64,000 nucleotides of DNA from Engraulis encrasicolus (GCF_034702125.1 NC_085872.1:33096876-33160875), one strand, 5' to 3'. Shown: positions 24,716-41,290, numbered from the stretch's first letter. Notes: a model not told the origin generated them from the sequence alone. Translations and numbers: made by a program.

Positions 24716-25059
24716 TTAACACTCTCACGCACAAACATGCACGCGCCCAAGCACACACACACATGCACGCACACACATGCATGCACGCATGCACACACGC
24801 ACGCACATGCACACACCTTGAACGTAGTTCAGAAATGACAGAATTCATTAAATCTACAATATCATCCTATTTAGTACCACTTCATTCTCTCATTCAATTG
24901 AACCATATGTGCCTCCTTCTGAGGGCAGCTATACAATAGGATCAATTAGAGGGCAGGCATGAGGGGCAGTGGACCCATCTCCTGACCCCAAACATTCTAC
25001 TTGACCTTTACTGGCATTCACTGAATGAGTGCCACAATATGAGTGAAGTATACAGCATC
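24716..25059. other. Intron with degenerate (AC)n
   Basis: ACGC/ACAC variants at 24725-24815; the rest is unrecognised. Confidence 0.5.
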
Positions 25060-25067
25060 TGCTAGAT

Positions 25068-25179
25068 CAGTGGTTCTCAACAACCAAGCACCGCCCCTCT
25101 CAACTGTATCCTTCAACGCCCCCCCTAGGGCTCCTCAATGCCCGCTGGGGGGCTGTAACGCCCCCGTTGAGAAACACTA
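25068..25179. mobile_element. hAT-type MITE, 112 bp
   Basis: CAGTGGTTCTCAA at the left and TTGAGAAACACTA at the right are flanked by perfect 8-bp duplications tgctagat. This is the smallest clear hAT derivative here; CAGTGGTTCTCAA is a widespread vertebrate hAT end. Confidence 0.9.
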
Positions 25180-25262
25180 TGCTAGATAGAGACCAGAAAG
25201 TAAAAAAGGGGGTGGGGTGTAAAGAATACGAAAAACAAAAGTTTTTCCAATATGTGTTTAGT

Positions 25263-25438
<176 letters not shown>

Positions 25439-25564
25439 AAGATGATGACAGTCCAAGAACCCGTACTGTGACTGAGATGGTCTGTCATGGTGCTGGTAAC
25501 TGTGTGTGTCAGGTCTGGCCTGTCGATGGTGTCAAGTAGAAATGCAACTCAGCAACTATGTTGA

Positions 25565-25686
<122 letters not shown>

Positions 25687-25747
25687 CGTACTGTATGTGC
25701 AGGTTTATATGTATGTGTATGTATGTGGGGTGCTCAGTGTGTATTAC

Positions 25748-25870
25748 CTGTCACTCTGAGTTTATCAGTGCCAATGCTGATCTCCTGCTCATCCGCAGAG
25801 AACAGCACTCTCTCCCCATCACTGCTGCGGACCTCGAACCGCTGGCATTGTGCTTCCACCACCTCTGACC
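25748..25870 (-). CDS. sgcz: Sarcoglycan (zeta-like) internal exon, 123 bp
   Basis: Acceptor GTGTCATAG|GG and donor ACAG|GTAATACAC bound a 123-bp exon that completes a split Gly codon, encodes 40 residues and ends after the first base of another Gly codon. The product reads SEVVEAQCQRFEVRSSDGE and then RVLFSADEQEISIGTDKLRV. These are the repeated beta-strand segments of the sarcoglycan ectodomain; VEAQC-RFEV and LFSADE favour zeta. It joins in frame to exons at 54406-54493 and 22396-22468. In the pre-mRNA a (CA)n tract of nearly 60 units begins 62 nt after the donor (25569-25685). No stop or frameshift is seen, so the exon looks functional. Confidence 0.92.
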
Positions 25871-26020
25871 CTATGACACAGAGACACAAAAAGAAAAGGC
25901 ATTATAAAACAGACTATGTTGCATTAGAAGGCTATTTTTTTCTCGCAATCACTTTTTTTAATCCTGCTGACTTGTTGTCCTTGCATCAGTTACTAGTCCC
26001 CTAGTTAACTAGTTTTCAAA

Positions 26021-26110
26021 GTGAGAAGTCCACACACAAATCCTTTTTGTTGTATTTTATTATTTCATGGGAGGATTACGTTTCGACCTCAACAGTCTCA
26101 ATAGTGGATG
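26021..26110 (-). repeat. Interspersed retroposon-like repeat, copy 2
   Basis: On the minus strand: GACTGTTGAGGTCGAAACGT, then AATAATAAAATACAACAAAA and GGATTTGTGTGTGGACTTCT. Same layout as 6258-6360. Confidence 0.4.
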
Positions 26111-26459
26111 AAAACTACAATTGGCCTTCGTCCTGCACCTTTTCCTGGGATGTGCACAATCCTCTCCTTTAACCCCCATTACCTAGTCCATGACTTGCCA
26201 CGTAACCAAGAAGCAGTACTTGGTCACGGTATGTCAACATTGAAGCTGCATTGAGGCAGCAATGAATTCAAAATCCATTCATAAATCAGAAAGCCCATGT
26301 CCACTCAGATAATGCGACAGTAGCAGGTGGAAAGGAACGACCTTGGCACTGCCCGCCCAGGTAAACAGAAGCAGCTCACAGAGCAGGAGTGGCCACCATA
26401 CAACCACCACAGCTCTGAATCTTTTGTGCTGCAGCGCTGTGGTGAGAGAAGGCGAAGCC

Positions 26460-26702
26460 CAGGGCTGGATTGGCCATCTGGCATACCGGGCATTTCCCGG
26501 TGGGCCCTGCACCTTCGTGGGCCCCTATTTTCAGAAATGTAAAAAAAACCTTTTTTTAAACATTTTTTTTTTGCATTTCTGAAAATAGGGGCCCACGAGG
26601 AGGCGGGGCCCACTGGTGAGTCAAGTCTGCACTGCTAAATATGAGAGGCCCCTTTAAGCCAAAAGTGCCTGGCCCCCTATTTCTGCCCCCAGTCCAGCCC
26701 TG
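26460..26702 (+). mobile_element. hAT-type MITE, CAGGGCTGG family, copy 1 (243 bp)
   Basis: Starts CAGGGCTGGATTGGCCATCT, ends CCCAGTCCAGCCCTG, flanked by gcgaagcc / gcgaggcc (one mismatch in 8). Internally GGGCCCCTATTTTCAGAAAT and its reverse complement form a second inverted pair around a T/A-rich loop. Confidence 0.92.
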
Positions 26703-26862
26703 GCGAGGCCGCTACACCAATCTGCAGCACAATAAGATTGGGGTCAAACATTCTGCCGTAGACGCATGACCCTTTCGCTCAGCTCTTGACATTGGGCCAT
26801 CCTTCCACCTGAATGGGGTTGGGGGGCGGAGGGCAGAGTGGGCGGGTGTGGAGTGTGTGTTG

Positions 26863-26880
26863 GGGGGGGGGGGGAGGGGG
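26863..26880. repeat. Poly(G) run
   Basis: TTGGGGGGGGGGGGAGGGGG, a potential quadruplex on the plus strand. Confidence 0.85.
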
Positions 26881-26979
26881 ATAGGGCAGGGAAGAGGGGT
26901 CAAGGTGGGTGGTGGTGAGGCTCTTGACTCTCCGTGAAGGACAATTATTTACAGAGTGCCGGGCCTGCTGCATGCATAG

Positions 26980-27412
26980 TAGTGGTGTCAACAATGATCG
27001 ATTCGGCGATCCGAATCGATGCGGGGCATGGACGATCCAGAATCGATCCAGCAAGTTCCAGAATCGATCCGGCAATTTTTTTAAGTTTCAATTACTTCCA
27101 TGGATATTTCGGGAGCAAATGAATGTTAAATTAAATAAAAGCACTTCAAAACATTGCAAGACTGATACAGACTGATACAGAAAACAGCCAATAAATTGTT
27201 GCTCAGTATCTGACTACTTGTATTGCCTCATCATGACTGATTAAACATTTGCTTTGCTTTCAATAGAAATGTAATGCATTGCAATGCATTGTAGAATTGA
27301 ATTGAATCGGATCGGATCGGATCGGATCGGATCGCATAGAATCGAATCGAATCGCTACCTCCCGAATCGTGATCGAATCGGATTGTGAGGGCAGTGGCGA
27401 TCCACACCACTA
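26980..27412. mobile_element. hAT-type MITE, 433 bp, with (GATCG)n
   Basis: Ends TAGTGGTGTCAAC and GATCCACACCACTA, perfect 8-bp duplications atgcatag on both sides. Both subterminal regions are filled with GATTCG / GAATCGAT motifs, and at about 27306-27333 the motif has become a (GGATC)n tandem run. Confidence 0.9.
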
Positions 27413-27420
27413 ATGCATAG

Positions 27421-28200
27421 TGTATGCCCTAGCGCGAGGGGAAATACGAAGGGCTGGATTTGGCAACTGACTGACTGCATTTGAAAGTCAATGCAGGGAT
27501 TAGGTAGTTAAAAAGGTGAAATGATTTGAATAAGAGCTGGTGGATGTTTCCGTGATGGGAGGTAATCTGTTGGGTTAAACGTCCCCGAATTATGCATGAC
27601 TTAATAAAGACGTGGTGGGGTGAGCTCTGTCTGGAAATGGTAAAACAAAACTCAGCCCCGGCTGCATAACTCTGCATGTAATTTGCTTGTTATTTTGAAA
27701 TATGTTACATAAGAAGCTGAGTGTTGAGTTAAAGCACTTGGATATGAGGTTGAGTGGTAAAAGGAAGAAATGTTATTATGAAATGTCTGAGAACATGACA
27801 GCTTTTACTCTGGCTGGTGTTGGAAGGTATTATGCACTGTAGACGTGCTGGCAGGTGACCAACGGGGGCTTGTTACTGAATAATACAAGCTGTTTCTACA
27901 TTTGAGTAATTTTCCTGCTAACGTCGCTGGCTAGATGCAAACTTGAACCGCAACAATAAATTGTGCTTTATATTCATCCATATGTTCAGGCTTTGTCTCT
28001 GCAGAGGATATTTAGAAAGCCTCCCTCTCCCTGTCCCCTGTAATGCTCTGATATTGGGAAGCAAGAAGTGCTTAACCTGCAATGAGCCCCCTGACCTCAG
28101 ACTCAGTAGTAGTCGCCATGATGAACAAGAGCTGGAATTCATAGAGACAACTGTGACAGGATTCAATTACAGCGGTTCAGCAGGACACCATCCCTCCTGA
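27421..28200. other. Intron, nothing recognised
   Basis: Apparently single-copy sequence of about 0.8 kb. Confidence 0.4.
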
Positions 28201-28207
28201 TGCACTT

Positions 28208-28339
28208 CAGGGGTGAGTTTCTCAAAAGAGAAGTTGTTAGCCTGTTAGCAACTTCGGTAGTTGCCAATGGGAAAATGCATTGAAAACAACAAAGTAGCTA
28301 ATGTAGTAAGCAATTTTGCTTTTGAGAAATTCACCCCAG
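28208..28339. mobile_element. Short MITE with GGGGTGA-TTTCTCAAAAG ends
   Basis: GGGGTGAGTTTCTCAAAAG at the left and CTTTTGAGAAATTCACCCC at the right form a 19-bp inverted repeat with one mismatch around about 90 bp with GTTAGCAACTT. This is a known type of small fish MITE (from memory). No clean target duplication was found. Confidence 0.75.
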
Positions 28340-28854
28340 GTCTGTTAGAATTATAGGCCCATTCTGGGAAAGAATACGATTTTCGGAATTGTTGTATTCG
28401 GTGTACTCTGTGGTTTTGCTTGATTTGGGGTTGTGGCATGTGCTATGCACAACAAACTGAATTTCTCAGGCATGGTCATACTGTAAGTGTACTCACTTGT
28501 GTCTTTAGCTGTGTCTTGAAGCATATTTCATACAAACAGTATTGCATTCCCAAGGCCATATCTGCTGCCACGAGATGCACGGCAAGGAGTGCTGCTGGGG
28601 AGTTGGCAGAAAATGGCATGCATCCTGCCATGCCATTCTCCCACAGTGCATATAGCTGACACTGAGCACCCGTGGCCAATGGGATTTCAACTGGGGGATT
28701 ACATAGCCAAACGGAGTCCAAGGCCTGCTGTACAACACAATAAGGCCATCTGAACACGGGAAGCAGAGAACCAATGGAAATCCCATGGAGATCTCCACAT
28801 CTCTAGCTTGTGGAGAGGGAAAGTATCAGCTGCAGTACAGTATGTTATATCATT

Positions 28855-29137
28855 GGTAACACTTTATTTTAGGGATACATCTATAAGCACTAATACATAC
28901 AATGTTAATGCCTGCATAAGTAACTTGTAAGGCATGTACTAAGCAAACGCTAAGGCCTACTAGGTCCTTACTAAGGTTAAATTGGAAATAAATCCCTTAT
29001 TGTGCATGAACAAGACATTTGCGAATACATGCCTAACAAATGTTTCATTTTGCTTTGTACATGCCTTACAAGTTACTTATACAGGGACATTGTATGCATT
29101 AGTGCTAATAGATGTATCCCTAAAATTAAGTGTTACC
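28855..29137. mobile_element. MITE with long terminal inverted repeats, 283 bp
   Basis: The left end begins GGTAACACTTTATTTTAGGG and stays complementary to the right end for about 50 bp with three mismatches. Flanks atatcatt / atattatt match in 7 of 8 bp, which suggests hAT. An inner repeat (GCATGTACTAAGC / GCTTTGTACATGCC) extends the pairing further. Confidence 0.82.
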
Positions 29138-29616
29138 ATATTATTGTATTTGTGTAGGCCTATGTCTTGCTCTGCAGTGTGCGGGGCTGCATATCTAGCT
29201 CTTTCTGAAACACACATGCACAGGAATTCCCCCCCCCCCTCCTCTCTCTCCCCCTCTCTCTCTCTGTGTCTTTGTATGTTTGATGGGGGAAACAGTGGGG
29301 TTTGAAACCACTTATCAACTAAGCAACCCAAGTTTAGCAAGACACCCACCAGAGAGCCATATGGATGCGTCCAACCGGAGGCACTAAGACACGGCAGCGA
29401 TCAGGGGAATTGCCACTCCCTGCTCTATTAAGGCCATTACAAACGCACAAACTAAGGCACAAACATACGCTGGACTACAAAACAGATACTGACATGGAAA
29501 TGGGGAAACTATCAACTGAAGGGAAAAGTAACCAACCTCAGATCTCCAGGGCTTAGATAACAATAGGTACAACTAATGCTTAATCCATATAGTGACCATG
29601 GGCACATTTGTCTCAA
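29138..29616. other. Intron, nothing recognised
   Basis: Contains a C10-(CT)n stretch at 29228-29268; otherwise plain. Confidence 0.4.
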
Positions 29617-29749
29617 CAGGGTGTGTGTGTGTGTGTGTGTGTGTGTGACTGTGTTTGTGTCTGCTTTTATATTGGGCAATTGCAGTGTCCATTAGTCTTA
29701 TTCTAATGTGAACAATGCTTCGGGGGCTTTTATGTGCCATTTGAAGCAG

Positions 29750-29858
<109 letters not shown>

Positions 29859-30301
29859 GCAGCCACTTATAGCATCAAGAGTCAGCCAACTAGAAGCAGA
29901 CCAGATACCACAGGGTCACTGGGGGTACTTATCTATTTGCTTTGAGTAGTGTATGTCGGTGCTATTGTAGATGTACATCCTTTTCCCAAACCAACAGACT
30001 TCCGTCAAATGTATGCAATGTCATAAAGGCATGGTAATGGTAATGTTTACATATGCACAATGTTTTATATGGTAATGTTTTTGTTTAGGCCTACATATGC
30101 ACACAGATACAGTCGAGCAAAGAGACAAAGATGCAGACAGAAAAATGCAACAAAACAAAACAAAGACAGATTGACAGGGTACATAATAATGATTTTTTAT
30201 GTATTTGCAAAAAAACATCTTTTTGCTGGCATTAATCCTTACGTTTTCCATGAACTCATAAACTAAAACCAGAACAACGCTAACAACAGTATGACAGTAT
30301 G

Positions 30302-32333
30302 CAGGGGCGCCGTCAGGCGGGGAAAAGTGGTACTGATTCTAATTGCCCAGACCAATGCAACGGCCCGTCCGCGGATGGCAATTAATAGCCTAATAATATT
30401 AGAACTAAAATTCTTGCCTTTTAAAAAAATGTCTATTTATAATGAAATGGTAATTGGAAATGAACGTAGGCCCATTAAACACACAACTATCGATTTCCAT
30501 AACGTTTTCGTCAGTTCTTTAGGACCCTTCCCCCCTTAGCTCTTGCGAAATGGTGCGGTCCAATCTGGCGGCGCGCGAGGCGTTGAATCGCACAGCGTGC
30601 GTCCGAAATGCTGGCAGCAGGAGTACAGAGCGACTTGAGGTCTTCTTAACCCATAGAATGTTAGAATTTTAGTAATATAGGCTACAGTAGGCTACAATCT
30701 ATGTCTTAACCACATGATGGTGAGCTGGTGGTGACAGAGTAATGTAGTCAGGTTGGCAAAAACTCAAGAAAAGACGGCAGAAAGAAGAGAGGGTCAGAAG
30801 CAGGCAACTGGTCACTCAATTTTTCTCCAAGAAAGAAGTTATGCTCACTCAATGACATTGCGTTTGCAAACGCAATCAAATGATAGGCCTAACTAACAAA
30901 CAGAGTTCTTGGATAAACTTCCAAGAGAGCACGTTAGCATGGCTCCTATTTAAAAATTCCACCTTTATTCTCACCGCGAGCAAACGGCAAAAGTGATAAA
31001 CTACTTAGCCTCCAAACATAATAGCCTACTTTCCCGACTACCATAGCCTACTGCTGAAGCGATTGCAGGGCTGACAGAATCGCTTGCTTCGTGGGTATTA
31101 AGTGCCAAAATAATGTTTTTTTATATAACTAAATGGTTCGGCCATTATCCTGCATAGCAATGGCACAACACGCATGATGGAGGGGTTGTTGTTTTGTCCA
31201 TATCAAATTTGTAGATTATATCCGCGTTTCGTGATGAATGTTGCACGTCTATCAACTGTCAATGTCAGCGCGGTGTGGACCAACAGCGCAAGGGGGGAAC
31301 ACAACACTCGTTGACCTGCTTTTGTTTGTGTTCGGTTTTGACCCTCTCATCAGTAAAGTTTTGGTTCTCTCTGGTCACCCAACAGCATCAGTTGAAACTT
31401 AAGTGAGGGGAATGAAGGCTGATTTGACAACAACTTGTAGCCTAAGTTTTGGATGCTCTCATCAGCCATTTAATTATCATGTTTGTGCAGGAGAGCGGTG
31501 CCTTTGACAAGTGGTGGCTATTTTTACTATCATTCTTCACAACAATGTAACAACACAGAGTAGGCTAACCTAATGGCTAGGGCAAGAGATTTTCTTGTTC
31601 TCATGAAGTTACAAAGAGTTTTACCCTTGGCACGAAATAGGCTACATGCTTATCGGACGTCTAAATTAGACTAATGTCAGCGTGGTGCTGATGGACAGCG
31701 CACCACAATCTGTTAGTCACGTTCAGTTTCAGTCCGACGGAAAACTTGGAAGGAAAAAAATGAACAGCGATTTGACGAGACAGCTGCAGGTTAGATAGGC
31801 TATTGCCGTCAGTCACCAAATCATTTTGGATAATCTGCGCACACGGCACAGCCTATGTCTAATACCAGACTGATGCGGACTACCAATAAGCTCTGTGAGT
31901 GTAACCCTATGGAATTGCGTCCCGTAGGCTACCCAGGCGGCTAACCACACGGGGTAGGCGCAAAGAAAGGAAAATTGTCTCTATGTTGAGTAGCTATCTG
32001 CGCCATTTTAATTAAGAGTTCATGGAAATGATATTGGGAAATCTGTCTTATTTGAATATGGAAAAACAAAAGCCTCAGCTTTTCTGACCATAATGCTTTA
32101 TGTCTTTCAGAATGATTATTTGCCTCCTCTGAAGATTCTTAACAATTCAAATTAGGCCTATATAAATCTATGTTAGATTCATGCTCTTCATGCCCCCCTC
32201 CGCTCCCCCGGATAACAATAATAATAATTTAAAAAGAAAAAAAAAAGAAAAAAAAGAAAGGGGGGGGGGGGTTGGGGCTTAGGCCCAAAATTAAAATCTT
32301 TCATAGGGCCCAAAATTCCTGGCGGCGCCCCTG
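30302..32333. mobile_element. Non-autonomous hAT element, 2.0 kb
   Basis: Starts CAGGGGCGCCGTCAGG and ends CCTGGCGGCGCCCCTG (one mismatch in 16), with perfect 8-bp duplications acagtatg at 30294-30301 and 32334-32341. The interior has no transposase-like frame (longest about 80 codons, without motifs). Two similar inner passages (near 31260-31400 and 31670-31790) both contain TCAGCG(C/T)GGTG...GACAGCGCA-like wording and may be an old duplication. An A/G-rich run ending in G12 lies at 32231-32275. Confidence 0.88.
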
Positions 32334-32341
32334 ACAGTATG

Positions 32342-33240
32342 TGATATTTTAAGTGATTTTTACCCCCCAGATTATTGTGGGAAATCGCATCAGTCTTTTG
32401 AACCTGAGTTTGGTTTTGCAATGACATTAAAATGGCATTTGTACTGGCCTTACTGTACCGGCGTTCACCCATTCTTAACAAGACAGCAACAAAGCTTATA
32501 GCAAATACAGAAACACTCAGCATGGTTTTTTTCTGCCTTTGTTGGTCTCCACTGGACCAACTGTACCTGGCCTTTGCTTTGCTTTCTTTGCTTGAATGAT
32601 GAGGCAAAAACCCCAATGTAATTTATTGCTAAGTTTGCCGACCTCCCATTACATCTTCACATGCCCCACTAACCCTGAAATACTCACAAAGGCCGAGGTA
32701 ACAGATTGTGTGTGTGTGCGTGCGTGCGTGTGTGCACGCGTGTGTGCGTGTGCTCTCTAGTGTCCAGTTCACCTCTTCCTCTTGTTCTGTCATCATCAGT
32801 TCCACCTTTCCACACTTGTCCCTGCTCACCCTTTCACCTCTTTCCTCAGGCAGCCGAAACCACGTGTTGCCACGACAACAGACAGAGGCGAAAAAGCTGA
32901 GAGGCTGGGGAGGAACTGGCTTGCTGTGGAGTGATGGCGCTAGTTTGGTTGCGGACAGGCAATCGTCACAGCTGTCAATTAGTGGTTGGAGTGGGGTGTC
33001 AGTCATAATCAGGCCACATTACGGAAGATCAATCCCTAGGCTAGCGCTCCATTCTGACAGGCTGGTGGGCCACTGATGTTGCCACATTGGGGATCTTTGC
33101 ACTCCTCACGTGCCCTTTCAGGACTACAGACATTCTGTCAATCTAAGGGAAAGCTCCAGTGTACTGCATAGACTTGCCAAATCAGGCTGATTCATTTGGG
33201 CTGCTATCCACTCAGAGTTTTTCATCAAAGCGATGTGTAC
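32342..33240. other. Intron, nothing recognised
   Basis: A degenerate GT/GTGC stretch lies at 32708-32752. The minus frame 32629-33006 is open but has no splice context or motif. Confidence 0.4.
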
Positions 33241-33254
33241 ATGCGCAATAAACA

Positions 33255-33486
<232 letters not shown>

Positions 33487-33489
33487 AAA

Positions 33490-34264
<775 letters not shown>

Positions 34265-34495
34265 TCGGTTTGTCTCTTTTTGTGTGTGCCTGTTTTTGTA
34301 TCTATGTGGGCTCCAAAAGTTTCCATTAGGGTCCTTTTTGGGGAGTTTTTCTTGCTTTTATGTAATTGGGAAAATTACAGTATAAAAACCAGTCTCGCTT
34401 AGGGTTAGGGTCTGTTTTGGTCTGGGCACAGTTAGATATAATGTAATTAGACATGAATGGGATTTAATGCACATTTCTCACAATTAACAAAAACA

Positions 34496-34649
<154 letters not shown>

Positions 34650-35020
34650 TGTGTGTGATTGAAGAAGACACTAGTGGCGATATTGTGTTGTGTTTTTGCT
34701 GCCCTTGTGATCTCGCACTTGAATTGATTTTCGCTTCTATAAGCTAATGAACAATTTGGTGTTTTTTGAACAAATCTGGTGTCATAATGGTGCTGTGTGC
34801 TCTGTTAGAAATGCTAAATTGCTTTTTGTACATGTATTGGCACCTGGCTGAGATGTAAGCCATTTATTTACCTAGGCCTATGTAACTTTTGTTTTTTTGT
34901 GATTGTCACGCCATGGCCCTTTTTTGTGCTTCTGTATTCCAAGAATTTGTAATAAAGGTGTGCTGAAAATTCAATTCTTTCTGAGAGTCATAAGAGTCAT
35001 AAGGTTCTGTGTAATTTCTT

Positions 35021-35022
35021 TC

Positions 35023-35089
<67 letters not shown>

Positions 35090-35124
35090 CTCCATTCTTT
35101 TTAGTGTGTGCGTGTGTGCGCATG

Positions 35125-35191
<67 letters not shown>
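35021..35191. repeat. Paired (CT)n microsatellites
   Basis: (CT)n at about 35021-35086 and 35128-35191, separated by 41 bp containing a short GT run. Confidence 0.95.
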
Positions 35192-35196
<5 letters not shown>

Positions 35197-35382
35197 TGTA
35201 AGAAAAAAAACAGATCCAACAATTTAAAACTTCAAAGCAGGGGGCAAAGAGCATAAACAGAATGATACATACATACAGATTGATGAATAGATACACAACT
35301 GTTAAGAAACCTCCTGTATCCTGCTCTGATTTTCTGTGTTCCTTCTTCCAAAATGTTTATTTGCCTTTTTCTCTGGGTAGCA

Positions 35383-35611
<229 letters not shown>

Positions 35612-35950
35612 AAAAAGAGGGACAAGAGGGAAAGAGAGAGGGGGAGGTGGGGTGTATTTGGGGAACAGAAAGTGTCTAATGAGACCAATGTTTTTATTGT
35701 TGTAGCCAGGGGCAGTGACCTAACTGGGTTAGATGAACCCCAAAAGCATCCGGTGTGATCCCGGCAAGATCATGGTATGCCTCAGTACCAGCATCTAAAA
35801 TTATCATTATTATTTTATTCTTAGTTTTAATAGCAAAATAATATAAAAACGAAAATGGGTTCTTGATCCCCATTAGCTTTTGTACTAAACAAAAAGAAAA
35901 GTATTATATTACTGTTTCTATTTGACTTTGAATGCCCCCAGCACTATATA
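35612..35950. other. Intron, nothing recognised
   Basis: A/T-rich sequence just before the Tc1 remnant. Confidence 0.4.
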
Positions 35951-35953
35951 TTT

Positions 35954-36655
35954 ACTATATTACCAAAACTTTTGGTCACCCCTCCAAATGATCAGAATAA
36001 GGTGTCTTAATTACTTGGCCTAAAGGTGTGTATAATAAAGCACCTAGACACAAAGACTGTTTTCACAAATGTTTACGAAAGAATGGGCAGCTCTCAGGTG
36101 CTTTGTGAATACCAGGGTGGAACTGTCATAGAATGCCAACTATGCAACAAATCCAGCCAGTCATGAAATGTCCTCAGTCGTAAATATTCCACATTGAACT
36201 GTCAGCTTTATTATAAGAAAATGGAAGAGTTTGGGAACAACAGTAACTCAGCCATGAAGGGGTAGGCCACAAAAACTGACAGACAGGTTTCAGGGGATGC
36301 TAAGGTGAGATAGTGCACAGAGGTGGTTGACTCTTTGCACAGTCAATTGCCACAGAGTTCCAAACTTCATGTGACCTTCAGATTAACCCAAGCACAGTAC
36401 GCAGAGAACTTCATGGAATGAGTTTCCATGGGCAAGCAGGTGCATCCTAGCAAACCAACGGATGCAGGTGTCTAAAGGCACACTGTCACTGGACTTTAGA
36501 GCAGTGGAGACACATTTTCTGTGAGTGATGAATCACGCCTCTCCATCTGGTAATCTGATGGACAAGTCTGGGTCTGGAGGTTGCCAGGAGAATGGTACAA
36601 TTCAGACTGAATTGTGCCGAGTGTGAAATTTGATGGAGGAGTTATGTTACTTTTC
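35954..36655 (+). pseudogene. Dead Tc1-like transposase and left end
   Basis: The left part TACTATATTACCAAAACTTT then TGGTCACCCCTCC is a Tc1-type terminal repeat. The former start GAAAGAATGGGCAGCTCTCA is at about 36081, and the rest follows a fish Tc1 transposase in order, including HFMEVSMG-like, QWRRVLWSDES-like and VWVWRLPGE-like stretches. Around 36500-36620 the decayed frame still reads VSDESRLSIW, a stop, then SDGQVWVWRLPGEWY. Several in-frame stops are present. At about 36650 the similarity ends abruptly and no right terminal repeat follows, so the copy is 3'-truncated. It is antisense to sgcz. Confidence 0.85.
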
Positions 36656-37966
<1,311 letters not shown>

Positions 37967-38012
37967 AGACATAGAGACAGAGAAAGAGAGAGAGAAAGAG
38001 AGAGACAGAGAG

Positions 38013-39382
<1,370 letters not shown>

Positions 39383-39419
39383 CTGGCTGTGTGTGTCTGG
39401 CTGTGTGAGAGAGGTGAAA

Positions 39420-40420
39420 GTGAGCTTTTTTATCATCTGCATTAATCAGCCTCTGGGCTTATCTGTCAGAGGTGGGCTTTTCCTGGAGAGAAAAAAAAGA
39501 TGCACACTGAAGCTTTTGATATTACTGTCACGGACGTCCTGAAACCACCATGCACACACATCACACAGCCATATAGAGTAGAGCCAATGTTACGTATTCA
39601 GAGAGAGAGAGAGAGGAGCGAAGGGGGGAGGGGGTCTAAGTGACCTTTATGCTTTGTCTTTCCCAATGTGGATGCGCTTCAAAAGAGCAGCTTTGTCAAG
39701 TGTTTTGCCATCACAGATGCCGTGAGTTCATTTACAGAGTGTGTACTGTATGTGTTTTGCTGTTTGATTAGGGACCGCGGGGCTAAATGGAGAAGAAAAT
39801 TGTGTGGACCTCCCAGTTCCACCAAGCGAGGTGAAGATCAGTGGTCCTGTGTGGTGTTCCTAGCCCAGCCCAGCACAGGGCTTGGACAGTTGGGTAAGAA
39901 AGCTTTCCAGAATACCGAAAACTAATGAGGGCCTTGGAAATTGCTTTGAACCACACTTGTCCTCATTTCACACAGGCAATTAGGAGCTGTGCTTTGACAA
40001 AAACACATAGGTTTCCCCCGGAGGCCGTTGGAGATGACCTATACGGCAGCCTCATGGCAGGCTCGCCTGGCAAAAACAACCCGAAGGGAAAAGCCAGTGA
40101 GCAGTACACATCAGAACAAAAAAAGAGGCAAGACTGGAAGTGTACCTTCCTGCAGCTACAATATCCAGAAGCTGTTTCTTTCATCCTTGTTTCTTTGTGG
40201 TGCGTAAACAACACCGAAAGAACAGCTTCAATAATTAAAGGGGAACTATTAGGGAGTATACAGAAAGGACAAAAAAACCCCCAAAATTAATCACCAAAAT
40301 AGCATTATTGGAGAGGGCTTCCAGGTGGAAGTAATGAGTTATGTTCTAGCAACATTGACCTTTCATTTAAGTGCTTATTACAATTCTTACAAAATATAGA
40401 CAAAGTGGAACTTTATAGTG
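39420..40420. other. Intron, nothing recognised
   Basis: A plus-strand open frame of 121 codons (39925-40290) has no motif, signal peptide or splice context and is probably chance. Confidence 0.4.
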
Positions 40421-40502
40421 TATGTGTGTGTGTGTATGGGGGGGGGTGTATTTGGTTCCAGTCGCCTTTGAAAGGCAACGGAAGTTGACAGTTATTGGAA
40501 AT

Positions 40503-40611
<109 letters not shown>

Positions 40612-40879
40612 AGCGCACACATTTTCATTGTCACGTATGTCCTCGCATAACCTTGCACTTCATTGCTTTTCCAAAATGCATTTTGGCCCCCTCTCACTGT
40701 GTTTGTTCCACCTGCTTTGTCACCACAGTAATGAAATCGGCTATCCACCTTTCTGTCTCCTTCTCTCTTCTTCCCTCTCTTTCTCTCCCCTCATCTTTCT
40801 CATATGAAGAGAACTAATTCATTATTTGACCAGCACTTACAAAAATGAAAAGTCAATATGAGGAGGTAAAGCAGAAAGT

Positions 40880-41114
40880 CGTGTGTGTGTGTGTGTGTGC
40901 TTCTGCATGTGTATATGTCCGTGTGTGTCCGCGCATGTGTGTCCGCGCGTGTGTCCGTGTGTGTCCGCATGTGTGTGTCCGTATGTGTCCGTGTGTCCGT
41001 ATGTGTCCGTGTGTCTGTGCTTCTGCATGTGCATGTGTCCGTGTCCTTGTGTGTCCGTGTGTGTGTGCTTCTGCATGTGCATGTGTCCGTGTGTGTCCGT
41101 GTCCTTGTGTGTCC

Positions 41115-41150
<36 letters not shown>

Positions 41151-41190
41151 CCGTGTGTGTGTGTGTGTGTGCACATGTGTGTGTGTGGTG
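40880..41190. repeat. GT-derived minisatellite with GTCCGT units
   Basis: A degenerate GT array where TGTGTCCGTGTG-type units dominate. A higher-order piece GTGCTTCTGCATGTG...TGTCCGTGT recurs at about 40898, 41018 and 41066. Confidence 0.85.
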
Positions 41191-41234
41191 AGGAAGATAC
41201 ATACATATTGTGTCATAACATTTTGTATGTTTTG

Positions 41235-41237
<3 letters not shown>

Positions 41238-41290
<53 letters not shown>
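41238..41290. repeat. (CT)n microsatellite
   Basis: About 26 CT units. Confidence 0.97.

Noticed and set aside
34397..34411. Interstitial telomere repeat (TTAGGGTTAGGG)
   Set aside because: Only about two units; expected by chance at this scale.
39925..40290. 121-codon plus-strand frame as a nested gene
   Set aside because: No start context, motif or splice evidence; composition resembles surrounding intron.
40880..41190. CRISPR-like regular repeat
   Set aside because: It is degenerate GT minisatellite with variable units and no spacer structure.
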